Shown: positions 18,406-27,173, counted from the first letter of the stretch. The stretch: DNA of 64,000 nucleotides from Microtetraspora sp. NBRC 16547 (GCF_030268965.1 NZ_BSSE01000007.1:124001-188000); one strand, 5' to 3'. Numbers and translations are program-made. Notes: a model not told the origin generated them from the sequence alone.

Positions 18406-19291
18406 GCGGATGGGGTTCTTCACCGACACGAGCATCTGCATCGGCTGCAAGGCGTGCGAGGTGGCCTGCAAGGAGTGGAACCAGCTTCCCGACGACGGGT
18501 TCGTGTTCGAGGCGACGTCCTACGACAACACGGCGGCGCTCGGGGCGAGCACGTGGCGGCACGTCGCCTTCATCGAGCAGCAACCCGTCTGGATGCCGGA
18601 CGGCGACCCGATGTCTCATGGCGGCCCTGTGCCTCATAGCGGTCCGATGTCTCATGGCGGCCCGATGCCCGACGGCGGCTCGATGCCTCATGGCGGCGAG
18701 TCCGTGTTCGAGGTCGGGCGGGACGGCCGCTGGCTGATGTCGTCGGACGTGTGCAAGCACTGCACGAACGCCGGATGCCTGGACGTCTGCCCGACCGGGG
18801 CGATTTTCCGCACCGAGTTCGGCACCGTGGTCGTCCAGCCGGACATCTGCAACGGCTGCGGCTACTGCGTGCCGGCCTGCCCGTTCGGGGTGATCGACCG
18901 CAGGGAGGGCGACGGCCGGGCGTGGAAGTGCACGATGTGCTACGACCGGCTGCGTGGTGGGCTGGAACCCGCCTGTGCCAAGGCCTGCCCCACCGACTCG
19001 ATCCAGTTCGGCCCCCTCGACGAGCTGCGCGAGCGGGCCGCGGCCCGGGTGGACACCCTGCATGCCGCGGGCCATACCGAGGCCCGCCTGTACGGCGAGA
19101 GCCCCGGCGACGGGGTGGGAGGAATGGGGGCGTTCTTCCTGCTCCTGGACGAGCCCGAGGTTTACGGCCTGCCGCCCGACCCTGTGGTGCCCACGCGGGA
19201 CCTGCCCGCGATGTGGGGCTGGGCCGGCGCCGCCATAGCCACCATGGCGGCAGCCGTCGCCGCCTCCTTCCTCGGCGGACGCTCCCGGTGA
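18398..19291 (+). CDS. fdhB: Formate dehydrogenase beta subunit (four Fe4S4 clusters)
   Basis: A 297-residue electron-transfer subunit. Four cysteine clusters can be read: CIGCKACEVACKEW, CKHCTNAGCLDVCP, CNGCGYCVPACPFG and CTMCYDRL with ACAKACP. A C-terminal hydrophobic helix (about 272-294) should anchor it to the membrane, as in FdoH/FdnH. Residues 72-101 are an unusual insert of five six-residue units of type M-S/P-H-G-G-P, encoded by an 18-bp tandem repeat. It overlaps fdhA by eight bases and is followed by the membrane subunit after 147 bp. Confidence 0.92.
   Translation: MAERMGFFTDTSICIGCKACEVACKEWNQLPDDGFVFEATSYDNTAALGASTWRHVAFIEQQPVWMPDGDPMSHGGPVPHSGPMSHGGPMPDGGSMPHGGESVFEVGRDGRWLMSSDVCKHCTNAGCLDVCPTGAIFRTEFGTVVVQPDICNGCGYCVPACPFGVIDRREGDGRAWKCTMCYDRLRGGLEPACAKACPTDSIQFGPLDELRERAAARVDTLHAAGHTEARLYGESPGDGVGGMGAFFLLLDEPEVYGLPPDPVVPTRDLPAMWGWAGAAIATMAAAVAASFLGGRSR
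18611..18700 (+). repeat. 18-bp tandem repeat, five units, inside fdhB
   Basis: Units at 18611-18628, 18629-18646, 18647-18664, 18665-18682 and 18683-18700 share the pattern ATG-C/TCT-CAT-GGC-GGC-CC, with substitutions. The repeat is in frame and codes for Met/His/Gly-rich hexapeptides. Such repeats can change copy number by slippage without breaking the frame. Confidence 0.9.
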
Positions 19292-19438
19292 TGAGACCGA
19301 GCGGCGGTGAGGCGAGGGGGTCGAAGCGCGGGCGAGCCACGAGCCCCGGTTGGCATGGATGGCGCAATGTCACCGATATAGCTGGGTTTATGACCATTGT
19401 CGGTTTCGGGAGCTTCAGGGATCTCGGGGGAGACGTCG

Positions 19439-20380
19439 ATGAGTAGGGGAACTCGGGAGCGGGCCGTGGCGCCGGAGGCGGAGTTCCGCTCCTACTACGG
19501 ACGTCCCGTGATCAAGAGGCCAATCTGGCACGTACCGCACATGCCGGTCTATCTCTATCTGGGTGGTTTGTCCGGGGCGTCGTCGCTCACGGCGATCATG
19601 GCGGGGCTCACCGGGCGCCCTCACCTGGCCCGTACCGCACGGATCGCGGCCGCCGCCGGGGCCGCCCTGGGCACCGGCTTCCTCGTCGCCGAGCTGGGCC
19701 GTCCCATGCGGTTCCTCAACATGTTGCGCGTCTTCAAGCCGACCTCCCCGATGAGCGTGGGGTCCTGGATCCTGGCGGCCCAGGGCGGGCTGTCCGCGGT
19801 CGCCGCCGCCTCGGCCGTCACGGGGATCCTCCCGGCCGCCGGTGACGCCGCCGCGCTCGCGACCGGCGTGACCGGGCCGCTGACCGCCACGTACACGGCG
19901 GTCCTGGTCGCTGACACCGCCGTACCCGCCTGGCACGAGGGGTACCGGGAACTGCCGTTCCTGTTCGCGGGAAGTGCGCTGGCAAGCGCGGGAGCGGTGG
20001 GCATGCTGGCGGCGCCCCGGACCGAGGCGGGCCCCGCCCGTGCCGTGGCCCTGATCGGGGCCGCGGTCGAGACCGCCGCCGCATCCGCCCTGGAACACCG
20101 GCTCGGGCTGGTCGGTGAGCCGTACCGGCAGGGCAGGGCGGGTCGGCTACTGCGCGCGGCACGCGCGCTGACGGTGGGCGGCGGCCTGCTCACGCTGCTC
20201 GCCGGACGCAGCCGGGTCGCGACCGTCGCCTCCGGCCTCTCCCTCACCGCCGGGGCGCTGTGCACCCGGTTCGGTGTGCTGGAGGCGGGCCGAGCCTCCG
20301 CCGCCGATCCGAAGTTCACCGTGGTGCCGCAGCGGGAGCGCCTCGACTCCGGAGCGCCCGCCCCGTCCTCCGGCCGATGA
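19439..20380 (+). CDS. Formate dehydrogenase membrane subunit, NrfD/PsrC-like
   Basis: A 313-residue polytopic membrane protein with about eight hydrophobic segments, resembling NrfD/PsrC quinone-interacting subunits. It contains VYLYLGGLSGASSL, GFLVAELGRPMRFLNMLRVFKPTSPMSVGSW and a long C-terminal tail. The GRPxRFLNMLRxFKPTSPMSVGSW block is characteristic of the family. It should pass electrons from the iron-sulfur subunit to the quinone pool. ATG 19439 has a GGGGGAG ribosome site; the TTG at 19397 is less likely. It is convergent with selD, with a 38-bp gap. Confidence 0.87.
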   Translation: MSRGTRERAVAPEAEFRSYYGRPVIKRPIWHVPHMPVYLYLGGLSGASSLTAIMAGLTGRPHLARTARIAAAAGAALGTGFLVAELGRPMRFLNMLRVFKPTSPMSVGSWILAAQGGLSAVAAASAVTGILPAAGDAAALATGVTGPLTATYTAVLVADTAVPAWHEGYRELPFLFAGSALASAGAVGMLAAPRTEAGPARAVALIGAAVETAAASALEHRLGLVGEPYRQGRAGRLLRAARALTVGGGLLTLLAGRSRVATVASGLSLTAGALCTRFGVLEAGRASAADPKFTVVPQRERLDSGAPAPSSGR

Positions 20381-20418
20381 GCCCCGCTGCCGATGAGTCC
20401 CGTGTCGATGAGCCCCGT

Positions 20419-21585
20419 TCAGCGCAGCCGCAGGGCGGCGCGGCCGGGGGCGACGAGCTCGCCGACGACCGGAGCGCCGGGAACCTCGCCCGCCACGAGC
20501 AGCCCCCCTGAGGTCTGCGCGTCGGCGAGGAGCAGGAGCTCCGCGTCGTCGCAGCGGCCCGGGTCGAGATGGGGCCGCACCCACGCCAGGTTGCGGCGGG
20601 TGCCACCGCTCACGTGGCCGTCCCGCACCGCCTCCCTCGCCCCCTCCAGGTACGGCACGGCCGCCACGTCGACCACCGCCGTGAGGCCGCTCGCCCTGGC
20701 CAGCTTGTACAGGTGGCCGAGGAGACCGAAGCCGGTCACGTCCGTGGCGCACTCGACCCCGGCGGCGAGCGCCGCCCGTGACGCGTCCCGATTCAACGTG
20801 GTCATCGCGTCGATCGCCTGCGGGAAGACGTCGCCGGTCGCCTTGTGCCGGGTGTTCAACACGCCGATGCCGAGCGGCTTGGTGAGGGAGATCGGCAGGC
20901 CGGGCCGTCCGCCGTCGATGCGCAGCAGCCGGGCCGGGTCGGCCAGGCCGGTGACGGCCATACCGTACTTGGGCTCCGGGTCGTCCACGCTGTGACCGCC
21001 CGCCACGTGGCAGCCCGCCGCCCGCGCGACGTCGAGGCCGCCGCGCAAGACCTCCCTGACGAGCTCCATGGGCAGCGTGTCCCGAGGCCAGCCGAGCAGG
21101 TTGACGGCCACCAGCGGCTCACCGCCCACCGCGTACACGTCGGACAGGGCGTTGGTGGCGGCGATCCGCCCCCAGTCGTACGGATCGTCCACGACGGGGG
21201 TGAAGAAGTCGGCTGTCGCGACGACCGCCCGGCCGTCCTCGATCCGGACCACGGCGGCGTCGTCCCCGTCGTCCAGCCCGACGAGCAGCTCACCGATGGG
21301 GGAGAAAACGTCACCCCGCCGCCTGGTGTGCCCTGGACGGTCGATGAGGCCGGAGACGATGGCCTCCAGCTCTCCGGGCGGGATCTTGCAGGCGCAGCCG
21401 CCTCCGTGGGCGTACTGCGTGAGCCGTACGGCCCCGTTCGGGTGTGGCGCTCCGGCAGCCGGGGAGCTTTCCGGGTTCCCGGCGCCTCCCGGGCCGTTCC
21501 CCGGGCTGTGCTCGTCGGTCCCCTGGTTGTTCTCCGTGCCGTGTCCCGACGTGGGGGATCCGTGCTCCGTGGTCGTTCCGGTCAT
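20419..21585 (-). CDS. selD: Selenide, water dikinase SelD
   Basis: A 388-residue selenophosphate synthase making selenophosphate from selenide and ATP. The catalytic loop reads GGGCACK, with Cys (not Sec) at the nucleophile position and the essential lysine retained. DVYAVGGEPLVAVNLLGWP and CHVAGGHSVDDPEPKYGMAVTG are typical. The first 55 residues form a low-complexity Gly/Pro/Thr-rich extension; conserved sequence starts near VRLTQYAHGG, so a later start is possible. It converges on the formate dehydrogenase genes and diverges from tRNA-Sec, forming a compact selenium cluster. Confidence 0.94.
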   Translation of the reverse strand: MTGTTTEHGSPTSGHGTENNQGTDEHSPGNGPGGAGNPESSPAAGAPHPNGAVRLTQYAHGGGCACKIPPGELEAIVSGLIDRPGHTRRRGDVFSPIGELLVGLDDGDDAAVVRIEDGRAVVATADFFTPVVDDPYDWGRIAATNALSDVYAVGGEPLVAVNLLGWPRDTLPMELVREVLRGGLDVARAAGCHVAGGHSVDDPEPKYGMAVTGLADPARLLRIDGGRPGLPISLTKPLGIGVLNTRHKATGDVFPQAIDAMTTLNRDASRAALAAGVECATDVTGFGLLGHLYKLARASGLTAVVDVAAVPYLEGAREAVRDGHVSGGTRRNLAWVRPHLDPGRCDDAELLLLADAQTSGGLLVAGEVPGAPVVGELVAPGRAALRLR

Positions 21586-21678
21586 GCCGCCTCACCTGGA
21601 TCGATCTGGACATAAGTGGGAGAGTTCATGGGTGCAGTTCGTGATGCCCCTTACCCGCCTGCCGATACGTTCTCCCCT

Positions 21679-21771
21679 GGAGGTGTCTGGGCGCCTGGTG
21701 GCCCCCACGATCTTCAAAATCGTTGAGGTCGAGAATCTCGGCCTGGCGGGTTCGATTCCCGTCCGCCTCCG
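21679..21771 (+). tRNA. selC: tRNA-Sec (anticodon TCA)
   Basis: A 93-base tRNA. A perfect 5-bp anticodon stem ACGAT/ATCGT closes the loop CTTCAAA, giving anticodon TCA at 21714-21716. A long variable arm has a 7-bp stem (GGTCGAG with CTCGGCC, one G-T pair). The T arm is GCGGG-TTCGATT-CCCGT. The acceptor stem GGAGGTG pairs with CGCCTCC and G73 follows; the eighth bacterial Sec-type acceptor pair is mismatched. CCA is not encoded. It reads UGA and is charged first with serine, then converted by SelA. Confidence 0.95.
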
Positions 21772-22106
21772 CTACCAGGCAAGGTACTCCGGAAGCCATG
21801 TCCGCTGATCACATTTCCCCGCAGAAGTGATCTTCTCGGAGGCCCGATGGGAACAAATGGGGAACATCGCGTCACGGCCGTGTTCCTGTGATTCCGTCCG
21901 TCCCGTGAGGAGCGCCACGACTCTCTCGGCTGCGTCATCACGACGCGGGCGGCAAGCTCGTCGAGAGACCCGACGACGAACCCCAACCCGAGGCAGCCTA
22001 AAAGATCTTGATCCCAGGTCTTGACTATTGCTCCCGCCGATCGTGAATTCCTTCAACGCAGGAAAATGGGTACAAACCTCGCCGGATTCGGTGCAAGGCT
22101 GAGCGC
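21772..22106. other. 335-bp intergenic stretch downstream of tRNA-Sec
   Basis: No convincing gene. Short antisense open frames here end inside the tRNA and are artefacts. tRNA 3' ends are common integration sites, and the next gene (a solo TOPRIM protein) looks accessory, but I found no integrase and no clear second copy of the tRNA tail in the window. Confidence 0.5.
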
Positions 22107-22667
22107 GTGAACCATACGCACACCGTGGTCCTGGTCGAGGGGATCAGTGATGAGTCGGCCATCAAAGCGTTGGCCGAGCGCCGGGGCCGAAACCTCGCGG
22201 CCGAAGGAATCTCCCTCGTGGCGATGGGCGGTGCCACGAACATCTGGACGTATATCGGCAAGTTCGGCCCTCCTGGTCGCAATCTCCGGCTGGCCGGTCT
22301 GTGTGACGCCGGCGAAGAAGGCGCCTTCCGGAGGAGTCTCGAGCGCGCTGGCCTTGGATCCAATCTCAACAGAAGCGATCTGGAGGCGCTCGGATTCTTC
22401 GTGTGCGTGGCTGACCTGGAAGACGAGCTGATCCGGGCCCTCGGCACCGCCACGGTTGAACGCGTCGTCGATGCCGAGGGCGAGCTCAGGTCATTTCGCA
22501 CACTCCAGAAGCAACCCACATGGCGCGGGCGCAGCGCTCACGACCAGCTGCGCCGGTTCATGGGATCAGGCAGCGGCCGCAAGATCCGCTACTCAGGCCC
22601 GCTCGTCGCGGCACTGGAGCTCGATCGCGTGCCGCGACCGCTCGACGGACTGCTGGCCCACCTATGA
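22107..22667 (+). CDS. Stand-alone TOPRIM-domain protein (OLD-nuclease-like)
   Basis: A 186-residue protein whose first half looks like a TOPRIM nuclease/primase domain: TVVLVEGISDESAIKALAERRG provides the conserved Glu, and LRLAGLCDAGEEGAF stands for the DxD-type strand, with Asp and Glu rather than a clean DxD. OLD-family proteins normally fuse such a domain to an ATPase; here it stands alone. The C-terminal half is basic and unassigned. It starts at GTG 22107 with a weak ribosome site. Possible roles are defence or DNA repair; unproven. Confidence 0.65.
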   Translation: MNHTHTVVLVEGISDESAIKALAERRGRNLAAEGISLVAMGGATNIWTYIGKFGPPGRNLRLAGLCDAGEEGAFRRSLERAGLGSNLNRSDLEALGFFVCVADLEDELIRALGTATVERVVDAEGELRSFRTLQKQPTWRGRSAHDQLRRFMGSGSGRKIRYSGPLVAALELDRVPRPLDGLLAHL

Positions 22668-22935
22668 GGCTCCTCACGCACGGGGACGAGCCGATCTGCC
22701 AAGGGGCTACGCCAGGCAATGACCTTGCCGACCTCTTCGACGGCCGCCACGCGCCGCTCGACGAACGCAGCTGAGGCGAGCCTGTTCCTGAATGAGGGCC
22801 TGACGTCACACCGTTCCGCCATGTGTAGGGGGCCCGGGTGGACGCCTACAGCCGCGGCCAGCGCTTCATCGCTGACGTACCCCCCAATCGGATTCCGGAT
22901 ACAGCAGCCCCGGTGCGTGGCTAGGCTCGGGCGCC

Positions 22936-23454
22936 GTGACAGATGAGACGCAGGTGACTTATCTATGGCATGAGGCGCCCGTCCCTCCAGATCTGCCGGT
23001 GGCGAAAGTTCACGGCTACCTGGTGTGTCCGTCCAGCGGGCGGGTGCTGATCCAGGACGTCGGCGGGACGATGGGTCTGCCCGGGGGAACACCCGAACCT
23101 GAGGATGAGGATTTCGCAGAGACGTTCGTCCGTGAGGCGATGGAGGAAAACGACGTTCAGGTCGGGCCGGTCGTCTACCTCGGGTATCAGGAGGTCCGTG
23201 AGCCTGGCCGACCGCCGTACGCGCAGGTCCGCATGGCAGGCGTGATTCGCGCTTTCGACCCGCCTTGCCCTGACCCCGACAGCAACGGGCACATCTGCCG
23301 CAGGCTCATGGTGCCGTTGCAAGACGCTGCCGACGTGCTCGGCTGGGGCGAACCCGCAGCGGCGCAGGCGCAGGCAGCCGCGCGGGTGGCGGAGTCCGAG
23401 TGGGGGCTGCCCGTGGACAGCCCCGCAGCGGCCGGGTACGTCGACTCGGACTAG
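22936..23454 (+). CDS. NUDIX hydrolase-like protein
   Basis: A 172-residue protein with a NUDIX box around residues 49-72: GGTPEPEDEDFAETFVREAMEEN. The REAMEE core is present, but the last part departs from the consensus EExG (EEND). NUDIX enzymes hydrolyse nucleoside diphosphate derivatives; the exact substrate is unknown. The start is GTG 22936. The next gene, a nucleotide-sugar dehydrogenase, follows by 53 bp on the same strand. Confidence 0.78.
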   Translation: MTDETQVTYLWHEAPVPPDLPVAKVHGYLVCPSSGRVLIQDVGGTMGLPGGTPEPEDEDFAETFVREAMEENDVQVGPVVYLGYQEVREPGRPPYAQVRMAGVIRAFDPPCPDPDSNGHICRRLMVPLQDAADVLGWGEPAAAQAQAAARVAESEWGLPVDSPAAAGYVDSD

Positions 23455-23507
23455 CCGCGCCCGAGCGCGTTTCACTGTGCACCTCCAACAGGAAGGACGA
23501 ACGGAAC

Positions 23508-24821
23508 GTGCGGATGACGATGATCGGGTGTGGCCATCTGGGTGCCACCCATGCGGCGTCGATGGCGGAGATCGGCCACGACGTCGTGGGCGTGGACATC
23601 GACCCCGGAAAGATCGCCACGCTGAACTCCGGGCGGGCGTGGTTCCACGAGCCCGAGCTGGACGAGATGCTGGCCCGGCACGTGGCCAGCGGGCGGCTGC
23701 GGTTCACCACCGACTTCGCCGAGGCCGGAGCGTTCGGCGACATGCACTTCGTCGGCGTGGCCACGCCGGGGATGGCCGACCGCGACGACTACGACCTGAC
23801 GCAGCTGTACGCGGCGGTGTCCGCGCTGGCGCCGCACCTGAACCGGCCATGCGTGATCGTCGGCAAGAGCACGGTGTCGGTCGGGACGACAGCGGCCGTG
23901 CAGGAGCTGGTCCGCGAGCTCGCCCCGGCCGGGGATCAGGTGGAGGTGATCTGGAATCCCGAGTTCCTCCGTGAGGGCCACGCCGTACAGGACACGCTCC
24001 GCCCGGACCGGATCGTCGTCGGCGTCACCTCGCCCGAGGCCGAGCGGATGATCCGCGACGCGTACAAGCCGATCACCGATGCCGGAGTGCCCCTGGTGGT
24101 CACCGACCCTGCCACCTGCGAGCTGGTCAAGGGCGCCGCGAACGCGTTCCTGACGATGAAGATCTCCTTCATCAACGCGGTGGCCGACCTGTGCGAAGTC
24201 GCCGGCGGTGACGTCGCGCACCTGGCCGACGCCGTCGGCCTGGACCCGCGAATCGGCCGCGCATTCCTGGACGCCGGGCTCGGCTACGGCGGCGGCTGCC
24301 TCCCCAAGGACGGCCGTGCGTTCGCGGCCCGCGCCCGCGACCTCGGCGTGGACGAAGCCGTCGAGTTGCTGGGCATCGTCGACCAGATCAACGCCTCCCG
24401 CCGGGACCGCGTGGTCACCATGGCCAGTAAGGCGTGCGGCGGCACCCTCGCCGGGAAGCGGGTCGGCGTGTGGGGTGCCTCCTTCAAGACCGGCACGGAC
24501 GACATCAGGGACTCGCCCGCTCTGGACGTTGCCGCGCGCATGCACGCCCAGGGCGCGCTGATCACGGTGTACGACCCGATGGCCATCGACACCGCCCGGG
24601 CCGCGCACCCCGAACTCGGGTACGCGGCCGACCCGGTCGCCGCGGTCGCCGACGCCAACGTGCTGCTGGTGATGACCGCCTGGCCGGAGTTCCGCGGCAT
24701 CCACCCGCAGACGGTGGCCGAAGCGGTAGCCCAGCGGGTGGTGATCGACGCCCGTAACGCCCTACACGACGGGTGGTGGGCCGAAGCCGGATGGACGGTC
24801 CACCGGATCGGCCGCAGGTAG
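23508..24821 (+). CDS. UDP-glucose/GDP-mannose 6-dehydrogenase family protein
   Basis: A 437-residue NAD-dependent nucleotide-sugar dehydrogenase that would oxidise the C6 hydroxyl to a carboxylate. The N-terminal fingerprint is MIGCGHLGATHAASMAEIGHDVVGVD. The centre contains NPEFLREGHAVQD and the lysine block ELVKGAANAFLTMKISFINAVADLCE. The catalytic cysteine lies in GYGGGCLPKD. The C-terminal domain has VGVWGASFKTGTDDIRDSPAL. GTG 23508 follows a GGAAGGA site. The first glycine-rich motif (GCGHLG) lacks the more usual GxGYVG tyrosine. It may supply a sugar acid for surface polymers; no glycosyltransferase genes lie nearby. Confidence 0.88.
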   Translation: MRMTMIGCGHLGATHAASMAEIGHDVVGVDIDPGKIATLNSGRAWFHEPELDEMLARHVASGRLRFTTDFAEAGAFGDMHFVGVATPGMADRDDYDLTQLYAAVSALAPHLNRPCVIVGKSTVSVGTTAAVQELVRELAPAGDQVEVIWNPEFLREGHAVQDTLRPDRIVVGVTSPEAERMIRDAYKPITDAGVPLVVTDPATCELVKGAANAFLTMKISFINAVADLCEVAGGDVAHLADAVGLDPRIGRAFLDAGLGYGGGCLPKDGRAFAARARDLGVDEAVELLGIVDQINASRRDRVVTMASKACGGTLAGKRVGVWGASFKTGTDDIRDSPALDVAARMHAQGALITVYDPMAIDTARAAHPELGYAADPVAAVADANVLLVMTAWPEFRGIHPQTVAEAVAQRVVIDARNALHDGWWAEAGWTVHRIGRR

Positions 24822-24912
24822 CCAGCCCATCACGGACGCTGACCGACGTTCACGGCGGCCTGCACGGTCGCCGTGAACTGGAGACGAGCGCCGCTCCGGG
24901 GGGGCCTGGAGG

Positions 24913-25461
24913 TCAGGCGTGATCGGCGCAGCAGGGCGTGGGATTGGGGATCTCGGCGGGGGTCAGGCACCCGCCGGACGCGGGCATGGTGACCAACGTC
25001 ATCAGGCCGTCGCGCCACTCCGGCCGGACGTGGTCGTTGGTGACCACGTCCGTGTCCGCGTCCGGCTCGTCAGCCTGGGCCAGTACGACCACCCGGTCGA
25101 TGGCCGAGCGGGCGAGGACCTCGCGCACGGGCAGCGTCCCGGTCAGTTCGTCCTGGCCGGGGAAGAGGACGATCCTGCCCGTCCTCCCGGCCGCGTGCTC
25201 CGCCGCGGCGAGCGCCGCGCCCTCCGCGTCCGGGCCGGTACGGCTCTCGCCCAGCGCGGCGGACACGCCATCGGGCAGGAGGGACAGGTCGGCGTCTCCT
25301 TCCAGCGTGACCGAGCAGGCCACGTGGGGGAGCGCCCCGGTCCTGACGAAGTGCGTGCAGCCGATCACGGCGGACGGCAGGCCGAGCGCCTCCACCACGG
25401 AGTGGAGAAGACGCTCGGCCTCGGCGACCGTACGTGATCCCGAGTCGACACCGAGGATCAT
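24913..25461 (-). CDS. Conserved-looking hypothetical protein coupled to the PHP protein
   Basis: A 182-residue protein I do not recognise. It begins MILGVDSGSRTVAEAERLLHS, has a cysteine in AVIGCTHFV and ends with a His/Cys tail (GGCLTP...CCADHA). It has no signal peptide or transmembrane segment. The ATG overlaps the stop of the exported PHP protein (ATGA), so the two are cotranslated. The C-terminal cysteines could bind metal. Function unknown; the coupling suggests it serves the same pathway as the PHP protein. Confidence 0.65.
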   Translation of the reverse strand: MILGVDSGSRTVAEAERLLHSVVEALGLPSAVIGCTHFVRTGALPHVACSVTLEGDADLSLLPDGVSAALGESRTGPDAEGAALAAAEHAAGRTGRIVLFPGQDELTGTLPVREVLARSAIDRVVVLAQADEPDADTDVVTNDHVRPEWRDGLMTLVTMPASGGCLTPAEIPNPTPCCADHA

Positions 25462-27173
25462 CGGCGCGGCAGGATCCAGATCGGGTTGGTGTAGAACCAC
25501 AGGTCGCTCCACGGGTCGGCGTCGCCGAAAACGTCGATCGCCGGACCGTTGGGGTCGACGGACGCCCCGAGCAGGCCGGGGGCGGAGCGCTTGCCGTCGG
25601 TGCCGCGGAGCCGTACGTAGATGGGCCGGTCGACGGCGCCCACCTGGTAGGTGAACGTGACGGTGCCGCTGTTCTTGCCGACCTCGAAGGACTGCACGAC
25701 CTTCGTGTTCGGCGTGGTGAACGCGTCCTGGTCCGACACCGGGCCGGTCACGTCGCCCTGGATCACGTCGACGCGGGCCAGGGTCGGCACGACCTGCGCC
25801 CAGTTCGGGGTGTTCGCCAGCGTGATCTGGATGGAGACCTCGGCCTTCGCGCCCTTGCGTACGTACAGGGTGTCTCCGAGGGTGACACCGTGGTTGCCCT
25901 GCGCCCGGGCACGTACGACCAGGTCGCTGATCAGGCCACCGTGGTCGACCCAGATCCGGCCCTGGCGGATGCCCTCCATGACGGCGCCGTAGGAGAAGTC
26001 GGCCGCCCCAACGTGGGTGCGGCTGTAGTACCCCGGCCAGAAGTCGCCGTTGGTCAGGTTCGGGACACCCTTGTAGATCGGGTCCTCGTACCTGCCGTTG
26101 GCGTTGAAGTCGCCGCCGGGACCGCGGTCGGTGGTGTCGCCGTAGATCGTGTGCGCGTCGGAGTTGGCGGTGATCCACCATCCCCTGCCCTCGGCGAGCA
26201 GGCTGTCCCACAGGCCGCCGACCGTCGCGGTCATCCAGTCGAAGCCGCCGAAGGTCTTGTAACTCTCGGCCGGGTAGCCGGGGAAGGAGTCGGCGCTGGG
26301 GCCGTTGTCGTAGTAGCCGCGGCCGGAGCCGGGGCCGTACGGCTTGGCGATGCCCGCCGCCTGGTGGCCGGGCGCGCCCTCCATGCCCACGGCGATGCCC
26401 GGCTGGGTGTCGTGCCAGCCGCGGATCTCGTGCGGCGAGTCGATGCCCTTGCGCGAGGGGTGGTTCGCGAGGAACAGCGCGTCGGGAACGCGGCGCCGCT
26501 TGACGGCGTCCGCGAGGAAGTTCAGGCCCGAGATGGCGAGGGCCTCGTTCTGCGGGGTTCCGGTGGTGGCGCCCTTGACCACGCCGTCGAAGGAGTTCTC
26601 GAACTCCTTGAGCGTGGCGACCTCGCCCTTGCCCGGCGCGACGAAGACCGTGCCGTGCTCGGCCGCCGGGATGTTCCACTCCAGGCCCTGGAAGACGAGG
26701 GTCTCCTTGACCGCTTCCCGGGCGGCGACGATGTCGGGGTTGACCTTCTCCACGCCGATCTTCGCGTGGGCCACGCTGCCGTGGTCGGTGATGACCATCC
26801 AGTCCAGCCCGTACGCGTTGGCGTGGCGTACCTGGTCGATGACCTTGTACATGCCGTCGGAGCTGTACTGGGTGTGGATGTGGTGGTCGCCCGCGAGCCA
26901 GAGGTAGCCGTCCCTTCGCTCGGGACCGCTGCGCGAGCTGGCCGCGGCCGCGGCCGCGGTGGCCGGCGACATGGCGCCGAGGACGCCGGCGGCGGTGAGC
27001 CCGGCGCCGAGGAGTCCGGCGCGGCGGAACATCTGGCGCCGGGAGAGGTCGCGCGGCGACAGCTCCCCGTCCGGAATCGACATGTCGGCCGCGGGAGCGA
27101 CGTCGCCGCCGTCGTGGCCATGGTGGTGGTGATCGTGATGGTGGTCGTGGGTGTGGGGGTGCCCGTGACCCAT
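25458..27173 (-). CDS. Tat-exported PHP-domain metallophosphoesterase with His-rich N-terminus
   Basis: A 571-residue protein. Residues 1-21 are strikingly histidine-rich (thirteen His in the first 20 residues). A twin-arginine signal (RDLSRRQMFRRAG, about 42-54) and a hydrophobic h-region ending in AMSPATAAAA follow. The mature part opens with the PHP motif GDHHIHTQYSSDG and MVITDHGSVAH, typical of metal-dependent phosphoesterases. Later sequence contains further metal ligands (ANHPSRKGID, NSDAHTIYGDTTD). It is probably exported folded and metal-loaded. Substrate unknown. A 14-bp palindrome lies 85 bp upstream. Confidence 0.85.
   Translation of the reverse strand: MGHGHPHTHDHHHDHHHHGHDGGDVAPAADMSIPDGELSPRDLSRRQMFRRAGLLGAGLTAAGVLGAMSPATAAAAAASSRSGPERRDGYLWLAGDHHIHTQYSSDGMYKVIDQVRHANAYGLDWMVITDHGSVAHAKIGVEKVNPDIVAAREAVKETLVFQGLEWNIPAAEHGTVFVAPGKGEVATLKEFENSFDGVVKGATTGTPQNEALAISGLNFLADAVKRRRVPDALFLANHPSRKGIDSPHEIRGWHDTQPGIAVGMEGAPGHQAAGIAKPYGPGSGRGYYDNGPSADSFPGYPAESYKTFGGFDWMTATVGGLWDSLLAEGRGWWITANSDAHTIYGDTTDRGPGGDFNANGRYEDPIYKGVPNLTNGDFWPGYYSRTHVGAADFSYGAVMEGIRQGRIWVDHGGLISDLVVRARAQGNHGVTLGDTLYVRKGAKAEVSIQITLANTPNWAQVVPTLARVDVIQGDVTGPVSDQDAFTTPNTKVVQSFEVGKNSGTVTFTYQVGAVDRPIYVRLRGTDGKRSAPGLLGASVDPNGPAIDVFGDADPWSDLWFYTNPIWILPRR

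Noticed and set aside
15181-18471. 1096-codon open frame on the minus strand opposite fdhA
   Set aside because: It is a base-composition shadow: no recognisable domains, and the plus strand carries a clear formate dehydrogenase.
18611-18700. CRISPR-like or mobile repeat
   Set aside because: The repeat is in frame within fdhB, directly tandem and protein-coding.
21714-21986. Minus-strand open frame ending GGGRESNPPG next to tRNA-Sec
   Set aside because: It translates the tRNA itself; this type of false protein is common at tRNA genes.
22520-22774. Small gene after the TOPRIM protein
   Set aside because: It overlaps the TOPRIM gene in another frame and has no family sequence or ribosome site.
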